64,000 bases of DNA from Burkholderia humptydooensis (GCF_001513745.1 NZ_CP013380.1:4005153-4069152), one strand, 5' to 3'. Positions 18,943-29,273 are shown, numbered from the stretch's first letter. The notes: generated from the sequence alone by a model not told the origin. A program made the numbers and translations.

Positions 18943-19926
18943 TTACGCGGCGTCGGGCGGCGCGAAGCGCTGGCCGGCCGCAAGCGGCGCCCCCGCGAGA
19001 AACTCGCGCGCCGGCAGGCGCTTGCCGCCCGGCTTCTGCAATTGCGTGACGCGCAGCGCGCCTTCGCCGCAGGCGATCACGATGCCGTCCGGGCCGGCAT
19101 CGACGATCGTGCCGGGCGCCGCGTCGCCGCGCGCCGGCACCGCGTCGGCCGCCCACAGCTTGAGCGTCGCGCCGTCGAGCGTGCCCGCGCCGCCCGGAAA
19201 CGGGTCGAACGCGCGCACCTGCCGCGCGAGCACCTCGGCCGGCTTGCGCCAGTCGAGCGCCGCCTCGTGCTTGCCGATCTTCTCGGCATAGGTGACGCCG
19301 TCGGCGGGCTGCGGCGTCGCGGCGAGTGAACCCGCACGCTCGAGCTCGGCGAGCGCGTCGACGATGAGGCGCGCGCCCGCCGCCGCGAGCTTGTCGTGCA
19401 GCGTCGCCGTCGTATCGTCGGGCGCGATCGCGATGCGCGCATCGTGCAGCATCGCGCCCGTGTCGAGCCCGGCATCCATCTGCATCAGCGTGACGCCGGT
19501 CTCGGCGTCGCCCGCCTCGATCGCGCGATGGATCGGCGCGGCGCCGCGCCAGCGCGGCAGCAGCGACGCATGGATATTGATGCAGCCGTGCCGCGGCAGG
19601 CCGAGCACTTCCTGCGGCAGAAGCAGGCCATATGCGGCGACGACCATCACGTCGTGCGGCGTCGCGTGCAACAGATCGAGCGCGGCGGCAGCTTCGGCCG
19701 GGTACTTGCCCGCGCGGCGCAGCGACGGCGGCTGCGCGAGCGCGATGCCGTGCTCGAGCGCATAGCGCTTCACGGCGCTCGCCTGCAGCTTCATCCCGCG
19801 CCCGGCGGGACGATCGGGCTGCGTCAGCACGAGCGGCACCGGGAAGCCGGCCTCATGAATCGCGGCGAGCGCCGCCGCGGCGAATTCCGGCGTGCCGGCG
19901 AAAATGACCCGCAGTGAATGTGTCAT
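18943..19926 (-). CDS. fmt: Methionyl-tRNA formyltransferase
   Basis: 327 residues. It formylates initiator Met-tRNA with 10-formyl-THF. The N-terminal Rossmann domain starts [16 protein letters not shown]. The catalytic Asn-His-Asp set is visible in [20 protein letters not shown] and the aspartate of [14 protein letters not shown]-terminal OB-fold domain follows (about 210-320). ATG 19926 fits the family better than the TTG two codons earlier. It lies 31 bp downstream of def, the enzyme that later removes the formyl group. Confidence 0.96.
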   Translation of the reverse strand: MTHSLRVIFAGTPEFAAAALAAIHEAGFPVPLVLTQPDRPAGRGMKLQASAVKRYALEHGIALAQPPSLRRAGKYPAEAAAALDLLHATPHDVMVVAAYGLLLPQEVLGLPRHGCINIHASLLPRWRGAAPIHRAIEAGDAETGVTLMQMDAGLDTGAMLHDARIAIAPDDTTATLHDKLAAAGARLIVDALAELERAGSLAATPQPADGVTYAEKIGKHEAALDWRKPAEVLARQVRAFDPFPGGAGTLDGATLKLWAADAVPARGDAAPGTIVDAGPDGIVIACGEGALRVTQLQKPGGKRLPAREFLAGAPLAAGQRFAPPDAA

Positions 19927-19957
19927 GTGCAAATGAATCCGGGAACAGCCGTGCGCA

Positions 19958-20461
19958 TCACATTGCGCGTTCGAGTTTCTTCATCTTCGTCTTGATCCGG
20001 GTCTGCTTGAGCGGCGACAGATACTGGACGAACACGCGGCCTATCAGATGATCCATCTCGTGCTGGATGCATACCGCGAGAAGCCCTTCGCAGTCGATCT
20101 CGAACGTCTCGCCTTTCTCGTCGAGCGCGCGCACGCGCACGCGGTCCGGACGCTCCACCTCGTCATAGACGCCCGGCACCGACAGACAGCCTTCCTCATA
20201 GACCTGCTTGCCGTCGCTCGTCCAGACGAGCTCCGGATTGATGAAGACGCGCAACTCGTTCTTCTCCTCGGACACGTCGATCACGATCACGCGCTCGTGC
20301 ACGTCGACCTGCGTCGCCGCGAGCCCAATGCCGGGCGCCGCGTACATCGTCTCGGCCATGTCGGCGACGAGCTTGCGAATGCGGTCGTCCACTTTGTCGA
20401 CCGGCTTGGCCACCTTGTGCAGCCGTTTGTCGGGGTAATGAAGGATGTTCAGCAAAGCCAT
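19958..20461 (-). CDS. def: Peptide deformylase
   Basis: 167 residues, as in E. coli (169). It removes the N-formyl group from nascent proteins. The three family motifs are intact: GIGLAATQ (motif 1), EGCLSVP with the metal cysteine (motif 2) and QHEMDH with the two metal histidines and catalytic Glu (motif 3). The start [16 protein letters not shown] matches the family; the long open frame upstream does not. def-fmt form a unit, and dprA is divergent across 231 bp. Confidence 0.97.
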   Translation of the reverse strand: MALLNILHYPDKRLHKVAKPVDKVDDRIRKLVADMAETMYAAPGIGLAATQVDVHERVIVIDVSEEKNELRVFINPELVWTSDGKQVYEEGCLSVPGVYDEVERPDRVRVRALDEKGETFEIDCEGLLAVCIQHEMDHLIGRVFVQYLSPLKQTRIKTKMKKLERAM

Positions 20462-20692
20462 GATTTCAGTGTTGAGAGACGAACGACCCGCCCGCATCGG
20501 CCGTTCGGCCGACTGCCGCGACGCGCGCGCCGGCCTCAAGATGGATTCGACGACGCGCGGAATCCGCCGCGCGTCGCGACGACCGGCCAATCGCCGTGAG
20601 CTTGCGCGCGCGGCATTCGTTCTATTTCGGATGATGAAAATTTTATCACGGCACCACGCGGCCCGCAGGCCGCGCTTCTCGAGGATTTCGTC

Positions 20693-21883
20693 ATGTCGCC
20701 GCGATCGTTGACGCGTGCCGAGCTCGCCGGCTGGCTGCGGCTTGCGGGCGCGTCCGGCGTGCCGGCCGCCGCGCGTGCCGCACTCCTCGGCGCGTTCGCA
20801 TCGCCCGAAGCGCTCTTTGCGGCGTCGCATGCGGAGCTGGCGACACTCGTCGGCGACGCTGCGGCCCGATCGGCGCTCGCGCCGCCCGCAGACGATTTCG
20901 AGCAGCGCGTCGACACGACGCTCGCCTGGCTCGACGAGCCCGGCAACGCGCTCATGACCCGGCACGATCCCGCGTATCCGGAGCCGCTCGCCGAGCTCTA
21001 CGATCCGCCGCCGCTGCTATATATAAAGGGCCGCGTCGCGCTGCTCCATGCGCGGGCCGTCGCGATCGTCGGCAGCCGCGGGGCAACGCCGCAGGGGCTC
21101 GCCGACGCGACGCGCTTCGCGCGCGAACTGTCGGACGCGGGCCTTGCGATCGTGTCGGGCCTCGCGCGCGGCATCGACGGCGCCGCGCATCGCGGCGGGC
21201 TCGACGGCGCAAGCGGCACCGTCGCCGTGATCGGCACAGGCGCGGACATCGTCTACCCGGCTTGCCACCACGCGCTCGCCCACGAAATCGCCGAGCGCGG
21301 CGCGCTCGTCTCCGAGTGGCCGCTCGGCACGCCCGCGCGGTCCGCCCATTTTCCGCAGCGCAACCGGCTGATCGCCGCGCTGTCGCGCGGCGCGCTGATC
21401 GTCGAGGCGGCGCGCCGGTCCGGCTCGCTGATCACCGCGCGGCTCGCGAACGAAATGGGACGCGACGTGTTCGCGATTCCCGGCTCGATCCACGCGCCCC
21501 TGTCGCAGGGCTGCCACGCGCTGATTCGCGACGGCGCGAAGCTCGTCGAGACCGCGGCCGACGTGCTCGAGGAATTCGGCTTCGACCCTGCTCGCCCTGC
21601 GGGCGCAACGCGCGGCGCGCCCGCCGCCGCCGAGGCCGACGTCGATCCGGACGACGACGCGCGCCGGCTGCTCGCCGCGATCGGTTACGGCCCCGTGCCG
21701 CTCGAGCTGCTCGCGCAGCGCACGGCGCTTTCGAGCGGCGCGCTGCACCGGCGGCTGCTGCAGCTAGAGCTCGCCGGCCGCATCGCAGCGCTGCCGGGCG
21801 GCCGCTACATGCGCATCGCCAGCGCGCAGGCTGAGCCCACTCAAGCGCGCGGGACGAGCGCCGTGCTACATTCCGGCGCATAG
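20693..21883 (+). CDS. dprA: DNA processing protein DprA
   Basis: 396 residues. DprA binds incoming single-stranded DNA and loads RecA during natural transformation. A SAM-like N-terminal domain is followed by the extended Rossmann fold ([73 protein letters not shown]). The C-terminal winged-helix domain (about 320-385) is the DML1-like domain of proteobacterial DprA. It is divergent from def and followed at 60 bp by the thioredoxin-like gene. Confidence 0.94.
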   Translation: MSPRSLTRAELAGWLRLAGASGVPAAARAALLGAFASPEALFAASHAELATLVGDAAARSALAPPADDFEQRVDTTLAWLDEPGNALMTRHDPAYPEPLAELYDPPPLLYIKGRVALLHARAVAIVGSRGATPQGLADATRFARELSDAGLAIVSGLARGIDGAAHRGGLDGASGTVAVIGTGADIVYPACHHALAHEIAERGALVSEWPLGTPARSAHFPQRNRLIAALSRGALIVEAARRSGSLITARLANEMGRDVFAIPGSIHAPLSQGCHALIRDGAKLVETAADVLEEFGFDPARPAGATRGAPAAAEADVDPDDDARRLLAAIGYGPVPLELLAQRTALSSGALHRRLLQLELAGRIAALPGGRYMRIASAQAEPTQARGTSAVLHSGA

Positions 21884-21943
21884 GCGCCGCGCCCGGGCGT
21901 TCGCTCGAGCCGCCGCCACCTTACGATGCAAGGAAAACCGCCA

Positions 21944-22315
21944 ATGCCCGCGCTGAATCTCGACACCGACGAAGATCGGATCGCCGAGCGCCTCCGGAAT
22001 CCCGACACGCTGCTCGTCGCCTGCCTGTGCGCCGAGTGGTGCGGCACCTGCCGCGAATACCGCGCCGCGTTCGACCGGCTCGCCGACGCCCATCCCGGCG
22101 CCTGCTTCGCATGGATCGACGTCGAAACGCACGCCGACCGGCTCGACGATCTCGATGTCGAGAACTTCCCGACGCTCCTCGTCGAGGACGTGAACTCGGT
22201 CCGCTTCTTCGGCACGGTGCTGCCGCACGCCGCAATCGTCGAACGAATGCTGGCCGACCTGACGGCGCTGTCGGGCGCGCCGCATGCACCCAAACTGCGC
22301 AATTTGTTCGACTAG
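21944..22315 (+). CDS. Thioredoxin-like protein (WCGTC)
   Basis: 123 residues of thioredoxin fold with the redox motif CAEWCGTCREY and the cis-proline segment NFPTLLVED. There is no signal peptide, so it is cytoplasmic. The dicysteine tripeptide WCGTC differs from the WCGPC of classic thioredoxin, which usually shifts the redox potential. ATG 21944 has AAGG about 10 bp upstream; an ATG six codons earlier lacks a ribosome binding site. It lies between dprA and topB on the same strand. The partner proteins are unknown. Confidence 0.85.
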   Translation: MPALNLDTDEDRIAERLRNPDTLLVACLCAEWCGTCREYRAAFDRLADAHPGACFAWIDVETHADRLDDLDVENFPTLLVEDVNSVRFFGTVLPHAAIVERMLADLTALSGAPHAPKLRNLFD

Positions 22316-22524
22316 AATCGTCTGGCCTCGAAATATCGGCCGTGGAATGCAGCTTTACCGCTCGTTTACGCGGGAAGGCGTGCGACAGGCTTGCCGCCGC
22401 CCTTGCCCCCACTTATGATGACCCGCTTTTTGCTCACGCCGGCCGCCGTTTGGGCGCCGTGTGCTATAAAGCCGTCGTAAAAGGGCCCGCATCGGGCTCG
22501 CCCGGTCCATCAATACACACTGTC

Positions 22525-25134
22525 ATGTCGAAAGCACTCATCATTGCGGAAAAGCCTTCTGTCGCGAACGACATCGCGCGTGCTTTGGGCGGCTTTACCA
22601 AGCATGACGAATACTACGAGAGCGACGAATACGTACTGTCGTCGGCGGTCGGCCACCTGCTCGAAATCGCCGCACCGGAGGAATACGAGGTCAAGCGCGG
22701 CAAGTGGAGCTTCGCGCATCTGCCTGTCATTCCTCCCCATTTCGATCTGAATCCGATCGCGAAAAGCGAGTCGCGCCTGAAGGTGCTGACCAGGCTGATC
22801 AAGCGCAAGGACGTCGAACGCCTGATCAACGCATGCGACGCGGGACGCGAGGGCGAACTGATCTTCCGCCTGATCGCGCAGCACGCGAAGGCGAAGCAGC
22901 CCGTCCAGCGCCTGTGGCTGCAGTCGATGACGCCCGCCGCGATCCGCGACGGCTTCGCGCACCTGCGCACCGACGTGGACATGCAGCCGCTCGCCGATGC
23001 CGCGCGTTGCCGCTCGGAGGCCGACTGGCTCGTCGGCATCAACGGCACGCGCGCGATGACCGCGTTCAACAGCAAGGGCGGCGGCTTCTTCCTGACGACC
23101 GTCGGCCGCGTGCAGACGCCGACGCTGTCGATCGTCGTCGAGCGCGAGGAGAAGATTCGCCGCTTCGTGCCGCGCGACTACTGGGAAGTACGCGCGGAAT
23201 TCGTCTGCGCGGGCGGCTTCTACGAAGGCCGCTGGTTCGACCCGAAGTTCAAGAAGGACGAATTCGACCCCGAAAAACGCGACTCGCGCCTCTGGAGTCT
23301 GCCCGCCGCGGAGACGATCGTCGCCGCGTGCCGCGACCAGCTCGGCACGGTCACCGAGGAATCGAAGCCGTCGACGCAGCTCTCGCCGCTGCTGTACGAC
23401 CTGACGAGCCTGCAGCGCGAGGCGAACAGCCGCTTCGGCTTCTCGGCGAAGAACACGCTCGGCCTCGCGCAGGCGCTGTACGAAAAGCACAAGGTGCTCA
23501 CCTATCCGCGTACCGACGCGCGCGCGCTGCCGGAGGATTACCTCGGCACGGTGAAGTCGACGCTCGAAATGCTCAAGGAGAGCAACAACTACCTGCCGCA
23601 CGCGAAGCAGGTGCTCGACAAGAACTGGGTGAAGCCGAACAAGCGGATCTTCGACAATTCGAAGATCAGCGACCACTTTGCGATCATCCCGACGCTGCAG
23701 GCGCCGAAATCGCTGTCCGAGCCGGAGCAGAAGCTCTATGACCTCGTCGTCAAGCGCTTCCTCGCGGTGTTCTTCCCGGCCGCCGAATTCAAGGTGACGA
23801 CCCGGATCACCGAAGTCGCGGGCCATCACTTCAAGACGGAAGGCAAGGTGCTCGTCGAGCCGGGCTGGCTGCAGGTCTACGGCCGGGACGCCGAGGGCGC
23901 CGACGCGAATCTCGTGCCGGTTCAGAAGGACGAGAAGGTCAAGACCGACAAGGTCGCAGCGCACGGCCTCACGACGAAGCCGCCCGCGCGCTATTCGGAA
24001 GCCACGCTGCTGTCGGCAATGGAAGGCGCGGGCAAGCTCGTCGAAGACGACGAGCTGCGCGAGGCGATGGCCGCGAAGGGCCTCGGCACGCCGGCGACGC
24101 GCGCGGCGATCATCGAAGGTCTGCTCGGCGAGAAGTACCTCGTGCGCGAAGGCCGCGAGCTGATTCCGACCGCGAAGGCGTTCCAGCTAATGACGCTGCT
24201 GCGCGGCCTCGGCGTGAAGGAGCTGACCGCCCCCGAGCTGACGGGCGAGTGGGAATACAAGCTGTCGCAGATGGAGCGCGGCAACCTGCAGCGCGATGCG
24301 TTCATGCAGGAAATCGCGCGGATGACGCAGACGATCGTCAAGCGCGCGAAGGAATACGACTCCGACACGATCCCGGGCGACTACGCGACGCTCGAGACGC
24401 CGTGCCCGAACTGCGGCGGCCAGGTGAAGGAGAACTATCGGCGCTTCGCGTGCACGAAGTGCGACTTCTCGATCTCGAAGATCCCGGGTAGCCGGCAATT
24501 CGAGATCGCCGAAGTCGAGGAACTGTTGCGGAAAAAGGAAATCGGGCCGCTGTCGGGCTTCCGCAGCAAGATGGGCCGGCCGTTCTCCGCGATCCTCAAG
24601 CTCACGTTCGACGACGAGACGAAGAACTACAAGCTCGAATTCGACTTCGGCCAGGAGCAAGGCGGCGAAGAGGGCGAAGCGCCCGACTTCTCCGCGCAGG
24701 CGCCCGTAGGCGCGTGCCCGAAGTGCAAGGGCCGCGTGTTCGAGCACGGAATGAGCTATGTCTGCGAGCACGCGGTCGCGAGCCCGAAGACCTGCGACTT
24801 CCGCTCCGGCAAGGTGATCCTGCAGCAGGAGATCACCCGCGAGCAGATGACGAAGCTCCTCGAGAACGGCCGCACCGATCTGTTGCCGAACTTCAAGTCG
24901 TTGCGCACCGGGCGCAACTTCAAGGCGTATCTCGTCAAGCAGGCGGACGGCAAGATCGGCTTCGAGTTCGAGAAGAAGGAGCCGAAGCCCGCGGCCGCGA
25001 AGAAGACCGCGTCCAAAACGACGGCCGCGGCCGACGATGAAGCGGCCGACAGCGGCGACAAGACCGAGAAGAAGGCGGCGCCCGCTCGCAAGACGGCTGC
25101 GCGCAGGACGCCGGCGCGCAAGACGGGCTCGTAA
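22525..25134 (+). CDS. topB: DNA topoisomerase III
   Basis: 869 residues, longer than the 653 of E. coli TopB. This type IA enzyme decatenates DNA and resolves recombination and replication intermediates. The Toprim domain starts KALIIAEKPSVANDIARAL. The catalytic tyrosine Y327 is in LTYPRTDARALPEDY. Two C-terminal zinc modules (CPNCGGQ...CTKC and CPKCKG...CEH) are followed by a ~55-residue Lys/Ala/Thr tail that resembles histone H1-like DNA-binding tails. The true start is ATG 22525 (MSKALIIAEK); the frame is open upstream but unlike the family. A long perfect terminator follows. Confidence 0.96.
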   Translation: MSKALIIAEKPSVANDIARALGGFTKHDEYYESDEYVLSSAVGHLLEIAAPEEYEVKRGKWSFAHLPVIPPHFDLNPIAKSESRLKVLTRLIKRKDVERLINACDAGREGELIFRLIAQHAKAKQPVQRLWLQSMTPAAIRDGFAHLRTDVDMQPLADAARCRSEADWLVGINGTRAMTAFNSKGGGFFLTTVGRVQTPTLSIVVEREEKIRRFVPRDYWEVRAEFVCAGGFYEGRWFDPKFKKDEFDPEKRDSRLWSLPAAETIVAACRDQLGTVTEESKPSTQLSPLLYDLTSLQREANSRFGFSAKNTLGLAQALYEKHKVLTYPRTDARALPEDYLGTVKSTLEMLKESNNYLPHAKQVLDKNWVKPNKRIFDNSKISDHFAIIPTLQAPKSLSEPEQKLYDLVVKRFLAVFFPAAEFKVTTRITEVAGHHFKTEGKVLVEPGWLQVYGRDAEGADANLVPVQKDEKVKTDKVAAHGLTTKPPARYSEATLLSAMEGAGKLVEDDELREAMAAKGLGTPATRAAIIEGLLGEKYLVREGRELIPTAKAFQLMTLLRGLGVKELTAPELTGEWEYKLSQMERGNLQRDAFMQEIARMTQTIVKRAKEYDSDTIPGDYATLETPCPNCGGQVKENYRRFACTKCDFSISKIPGSRQFEIAEVEELLRKKEIGPLSGFRSKMGRPFSAILKLTFDDETKNYKLEFDFGQEQGGEEGEAPDFSAQAPVGACPKCKGRVFEHGMSYVCEHAVASPKTCDFRSGKVILQQEITREQMTKLLENGRTDLLPNFKSLRTGRNFKAYLVKQADGKIGFEFEKKEPKPAAAKKTASKTTAAADDEAADSGDKTEKKAAPARKTAARRTPARKTGS

Positions 25135-25243
25135 CCGGCGCAATGCCGGCGCCGCGAATGCGGTGCGCCGGCATTGGCGCCGGGCGGCGCGCGCGATGTC
25201 GAGCAACCGGGCGGCGCGCCCGCGCCGCGATGCTTCGGTCCAA

Positions 25244-25285
25244 GCAAAAGCGCGGGCTCTCGACGAGCCCGCGCTTTTGCTTTTT
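25244..25285 (+). terminator. Rho-independent terminator after topB
   Basis: A perfect 16-bp stem (25244-25259 with 25265-25280; arm GCAAAAGCGCGGGCTC) closes a TCGAC loop and is followed by five T at 25281-25285. It lies 110 bp after the topB stop and just before the convergent lysR end. The A-rich 5' arm may let it work weakly in the other direction too. Confidence 0.95.
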
Positions 25286-25319
25286 GCGGAGGAGATTCGG
25301 CGCGCGACGCCGCGCGGCG

Positions 25320-26375
25320 TTACAGCGGAGACGGCACGACGGTGCGCGCCCGCGGCGCGCGCGGCAGACGCGGCGACAGCGCCGGATCGGCGCTCGATCG
25401 CTCGGCGAGCGCGTCGGCAGGCAGCGCGTCGATGGGCTGGCCGGCAACGCCCTGCGTGGCCCACTGCTCGCCGAGCATCGTGTCCGGCGATTGGCTGAAG
25501 TGCTCGACGAGATGGTCGATGAACGTGCGCACCTTCGCCGGCAGGTGCCGGCGGCTCGGATACGCGATGTTGATCTCGACCTGCGGCAGCCGGTAATCGC
25601 TCAGCAGCCGCACGAGCTTGCCGCGCGCGATGTCGCTGCCGATCAGATAGCTCGGCAGGATCGCGACGCCCATGCCGAGCATCGCGAACTGGCGCAGCAT
25701 CTCGGTATTGTTCGCGACGACGACGTTCGACGGCCGCACGCGCACTTCGCCGTCCGGGCCGGTGAATACGCGCTCGTCGCCCCAGTATTCGGACGGCAGG
25801 CTCAGGCAGGGATGCTCGACGAGCTGCTCCGGATGCATCGGCATGCCGTGCTTCTCCAGATAGCTCGGCGTCGCGCAGACCACCATGCAGCCCGTCGTCA
25901 GCCGGCGCGTGACGATGCTCGCGCTGCGCATCTGCCGCGTGATCACGATGCCGACGTCGAATCCCTCTTCGACGAGATCGACCTGACGATCAACGAGGGT
26001 CAGGTCGGGAATGACCTTCGGGAAGCGCTGCGTGTACGTCTGCAGCACGGGCGCAAGGTTGTGCAGGCCGAACACGACGGGCGCGACGATCCGCAGCGTG
26101 CCGACGGGCTCGTGGTTGCGCGCGACGACCATCTGCTCGACGTCTTCGAGCTCGTCGAGGATCTGGCGCGCCCGCTCCAGGTAAACCTGGCCGGATTCGG
26201 TCAGCGAGAGGCTACGGGTGGTGCGATTCAGAAGGCGGGTGCCGAGCCGGCCTTCGAGGTCGGCGACGTGGCGCGTCGCGACCGCGTTCGAGATGTCCAT
26301 CGCGCTCGCCGCCCGGGCGAAACTGCCGAGATCCGCGACCTTGACGAACACTCGCATCGACTGCAAATGATCCAT
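25320..26375 (-). CDS. LysR-family transcriptional regulator
   Basis: 351 residues, about 50 longer than most LysR proteins. The winged HTH is at about 1-62 (MRVFVKVADLGSFARAASAM, the AVATRHVADLEGRLGTRLLN recognition part). The effector domain is at about 90-295, and a Pro/Arg-rich C-terminal extension with no known fold makes up the excess. The regulator is divergent from a D-2-hydroxyacid dehydrogenase across 438 bp containing three TTGCTCA-like repeats, so that gene is its likely target. It resembles the CrgA/AaeR-type subgroup (inference). Confidence 0.9.
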   Translation of the reverse strand: MDHLQSMRVFVKVADLGSFARAASAMDISNAVATRHVADLEGRLGTRLLNRTTRSLSLTESGQVYLERARQILDELEDVEQMVVARNHEPVGTLRIVAPVVFGLHNLAPVLQTYTQRFPKVIPDLTLVDRQVDLVEEGFDVGIVITRQMRSASIVTRRLTTGCMVVCATPSYLEKHGMPMHPEQLVEHPCLSLPSEYWGDERVFTGPDGEVRVRPSNVVVANNTEMLRQFAMLGMGVAILPSYLIGSDIARGKLVRLLSDYRLPQVEINIAYPSRRHLPAKVRTFIDHLVEHFSQSPDTMLGEQWATQGVAGQPIDALPADALAERSSADPALSPRLPRAPRARTVVPSPL

Positions 26376-26813
26376 ACTCCACTCCTACCGCTGTTACCGC
26401 TTCAAAAATATGAAGCAAATGAGTAATTTTCCTACGACAGCGAAAAAGATGCAGAGTTGCTCAACTTCCCGCGAAATCTCGATAAAAACCTTCAAATTTG
26501 CTCAGCCCATCTAGCTAGATAGACCAATTGTTCTGAAATAAGAAATAATTGAGCAATCTCCCTGCGCAAATTACCCAATCGAGAAACGCCGGAATCGCCG
26601 CCAGGCCAGCATCAAGCGGGGTCCGAACAGCGCGATCGGCCCCCTGGCATCGGCGCTTGCCGCACCGCGTAACAAGCTGTTAAAAAGAGATACACCTGTT
26701 GCCGCGCCGTCATAGGATCATTACGGCCCTCAAACCGGGCCGGCCCGGCGCGCGACGACGCGCGACGGCCACCACCTCACATCGCTCATCCCGCGCGAAT
26801 CCCGAAACTCGCC
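26376..26813. promoter_or_regulatory. Divergent lysR / dehydrogenase control region with TTGCTCA repeats
   Basis: These 438 bp are clearly AT-richer than their surroundings, especially 26400-26580. Three related motifs occur within 102 bp: GTTGCTCAAC (26456-26465), TTTGCTCAG (26497-26505) and ATTGAGCAAT (26548-26557). The first and third are GTTG/CAAC- and ATTG/CAAT-type dyads, as expected for LysR half-sites. Their spacing (41 and 51 bp, start to start) is roughly 4-5 helical turns. From 26580 to 26813 I see no clear element. Confidence 0.5.
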
Positions 26814-27830
26814 ATGAAAATTGCCATCCTCGACGACTACCAGGACGCCGTCCGCAAGCTCAACTGCTTCGAGATGCTCGCCGACCATGAAGTGAAGATC
26901 TTCAACAACACGGTGCGCGGCCTCGGGCAGCTCGCGAGCCGCCTGGCCGAAGTCGAAGCGCTCGTGCTGATTCGCGAGCGCACCCACATCACGTCGCAGT
27001 TGCTCGGCAAGCTTCCGCATCTGCGCATGATCAGCCAGACAGGCCGCGTGTCGACCCACATCGATCTCGACGCGTGCACGGAGCGCGGCATCGTGGTGCT
27101 CGAAGGCACGGGCTCGCCGATCGCCCCCGCCGAACTGACCTGGGCGCTCATCATGGCCGCGCAGCGGCGCATCCCGCAGTACGTCGCGAATCTGAAGCAG
27201 GGCGCATGGCAGCAATCGGGCCTCAAGACGTCGGCGATGCCGCCGAATTTCGGGCTCGGCCAGGTGCTGCGCGGGCAGACGCTCGGCATCTGGGGCTACG
27301 GCAAGATCGGCCGGCTCGTCGCCGGCTACGGCAAGGCGTTCGGAATGAACGTGCTGATCTGGGGACGCGAGCACTCGCTCGAAGCGGCGCGCGCCGACGG
27401 CTTTGCGACCGCCGAGAGCCGCGAGGCGTTCTTCGAGCAGGCCGACGTGCTGTCGCTGCACCTGCGCCTGCACGACGACACGCGCGGCATCGTCAAGCTC
27501 GACGATCTGCTGCGAATGAAGCCGACGTCGCTCCTCGTCAACACGAGTCGCGCGGAACTGCTCGAAGAAAACGCGCTCATTTCCGCGCTTGCGCGCAACC
27601 GGCCGGGAATGGTCGCGATCGACGTCTACGAGAGCGAGCCGATCCTGCAAGGCTACAGCCTGCTGCGCATGGAAAACGTGATCTGCACGCCGCACATCGG
27701 CTACGTCGAACGCGAAAGCTACGAGCTCTACTTCAGCGCGGCGTTCAAGAACATCCTCGCGTTCGATGCGGGCGATCTGTCGAGCGTCGCGAATCCCGAA
27801 GCGCTCAACCAGGGGCGGATTCGCCGCTGA
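26814..27830 (+). CDS. D-2-hydroxyacid dehydrogenase family protein
   Basis: 338 residues. It is an NAD(P)-dependent oxidoreductase interconverting 2-keto and D-2-hydroxy acids. The nucleotide fold LGIWGYGKIGRLVAGYGKAF carries GxGxxG, with WGRE at the end of strand 2. The catalytic Arg is in NTSRAELLEE, the Glu in DVYESEPI and the His in TPHIGYVERESYE. The substrate is unknown; serA-like names are often given but the C-terminal ACT domain of SerA is absent. It is divergent from the LysR gene, its likely regulator. Confidence 0.9.
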   Translation: MKIAILDDYQDAVRKLNCFEMLADHEVKIFNNTVRGLGQLASRLAEVEALVLIRERTHITSQLLGKLPHLRMISQTGRVSTHIDLDACTERGIVVLEGTGSPIAPAELTWALIMAAQRRIPQYVANLKQGAWQQSGLKTSAMPPNFGLGQVLRGQTLGIWGYGKIGRLVAGYGKAFGMNVLIWGREHSLEAARADGFATAESREAFFEQADVLSLHLRLHDDTRGIVKLDDLLRMKPTSLLVNTSRAELLEENALISALARNRPGMVAIDVYESEPILQGYSLLRMENVICTPHIGYVERESYELYFSAAFKNILAFDAGDLSSVANPEALNQGRIRR

Positions 27831-27961
27831 GCGGAGCGGCGTCAAGAAGCGCGGTGCGCGAGCGGCCCCGTGCCCGTGCGGCCTCCCGCCATCGTGCACC
27901 GAGCGCCCGGCCGCGGCGATCAGCCGCACCCGCTTCCCGCCAGGCCCCGGCGCTTCCGGCG

Positions 27962-28831
27962 TCAGCGCACCGCGCCGTTGTCTTCCAGGCACTGCGGCAC
28001 GACGCTCAGAAAGCGCTCGCCGTCGCGCCGGCCGAGATCGTACGCATGCTGCATCTGATGCGGGCTCGTGTAGTCCCAGCTCGAAATCGGCACCTTGCTC
28101 GACGGCTGCACGTAGAACCGCCGCTGCCCGTCGCAGTCGACGACGAACGTCTGCGGGCGCGGGTAGCGCCGCGTCACCATCACGAGCACGAGCCCGGGCG
28201 ACGCATCGAGCGCGCCGACCGGCACGTTGTCGACCATCCCGCCGTCGAGCACCGGTCGGCCGTCGCGGCGCAGGACGGGCGTAAACGGCGGCGTGCACGA
28301 CGACTGGAGAACGAGATCCGCGAGTTCGTCGACGCGCGCGCAATCCTGCGCACGGATGAACTCGGGGCGAAAGCCGAGCGAGCGGCCGAGCGTCGGATGC
28401 AACGTCTTGCGGACGTACTTCTCGATGTTGTACGCGACGAGCCCCGCCGCGACCGCGCTGCGCGCGCCGAGCCAGCGCGGCACATGCGACACGCCGATGC
28501 GGATCTCCGGCGCGCCGGCGAGTTTCGCGAACGGCTCGCCGTAGATATCGAGGAGCGCCTGCCGGTAGATCCGGTAATGCGGAAAGACCGGCTCGGCGCG
28601 CAGCAGATTGCCCCAGTAGACGTTCCGGCGGTTGTGCCTGAGCGCCTCTTCGTAATAGCGCATCACCCAGCGCGAGTCGCGCATGTAGAGCATGCAGGCG
28701 GTCGCCGCGCCCGCCGAGATGCCGGCGATCACGCGCGGCCGCAGGCCGAGTGCGGGCCGCGCGACGTCCCAGAATCCCGCCTGCCACCAACACCGATTGC
28801 CGCCGCCCGCGAATACCACCTGGTCGAACAT
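27962..28831 (-). CDS. Patatin-like phospholipase
   Basis: 289 residues. Patatins are Ser-Asp dyad acyl hydrolases acting on phospholipids. The oxyanion-hole glycines are in VVFAGGGNRCWW. The nucleophile S39 sits in GISAG (GxSxG), and the catalytic aspartate D196 is in VLDGGMVDN (the DG[GA] motif). There is no signal peptide, so it is intracellular or exported by an unrecognised route. It starts 37 bp after the thioesterase gene on the same strand, which suggests a joint role in lipid turnover. Confidence 0.88.
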   Translation of the reverse strand: MFDQVVFAGGGNRCWWQAGFWDVARPALGLRPRVIAGISAGAATACMLYMRDSRWVMRYYEEALRHNRRNVYWGNLLRAEPVFPHYRIYRQALLDIYGEPFAKLAGAPEIRIGVSHVPRWLGARSAVAAGLVAYNIEKYVRKTLHPTLGRSLGFRPEFIRAQDCARVDELADLVLQSSCTPPFTPVLRRDGRPVLDGGMVDNVPVGALDASPGLVLVMVTRRYPRPQTFVVDCDGQRRFYVQPSSKVPISSWDYTSPHQMQHAYDLGRRDGERFLSVVPQCLEDNGAVR

Positions 28832-28868
28832 CGGATGCGCTCCCGTTCCACCCTGCCGCTGTACGCGC

Positions 28869-29273
28869 TCAGGAGACGAGCGCGTACGTCGACGTTGCGT
28901 GAACGGCCATCTTGCCGTCCTCGTCGAACAGCTCGATTTCGCCGAACACGAGATTGCGGCCCATCCGCAGCACGCGGGCGGTGACGAGCACGTCGCCCTT
29001 GCGGACCGGGCGCATGAAGTGGGTATTGAGGGCGACGGTCGTCATCGGCCGGAATTCGCCGAGCGCGGCGGAGATCGCAACGACCATCGCGGTGTCGGCG
29101 GCCGCCATGAACACTTGCCCGCAGATCACGCCGCCCGAATGGCGAAGCTCGCCGGAAAACGGCAGCCGGAGGGTGACGCTCTCGTCCGAAACCGATACGG
29201 GGGTGAGGGAAAGGGAGCGGACCCACGGAGCAAGGAGCCGATCCAGCAAATCACGGACAGTGTTTTCGTCCAT
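28869..29273 (-). CDS. PaaI-type hotdog thioesterase
   Basis: 134 residues of single hotdog fold. The PaaI/4HBT features are visible: SGELRHSGGVICGQVFMAAADTAM (helix with the catalytic Asp) and ALNTHFMRPVRKGDV. Such enzymes hydrolyse acyl- or aryl-CoA thioesters. ATG 29273 is used; the frame is open a little upstream without family similarity. It precedes the patatin gene. Confidence 0.88.
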   Translation of the reverse strand: MDENTVRDLLDRLLAPWVRSLSLTPVSVSDESVTLRLPFSGELRHSGGVICGQVFMAAADTAMVVAISAALGEFRPMTTVALNTHFMRPVRKGDVLVTARVLRMGRNLVFGEIELFDEDGKMAVHATSTYALVS

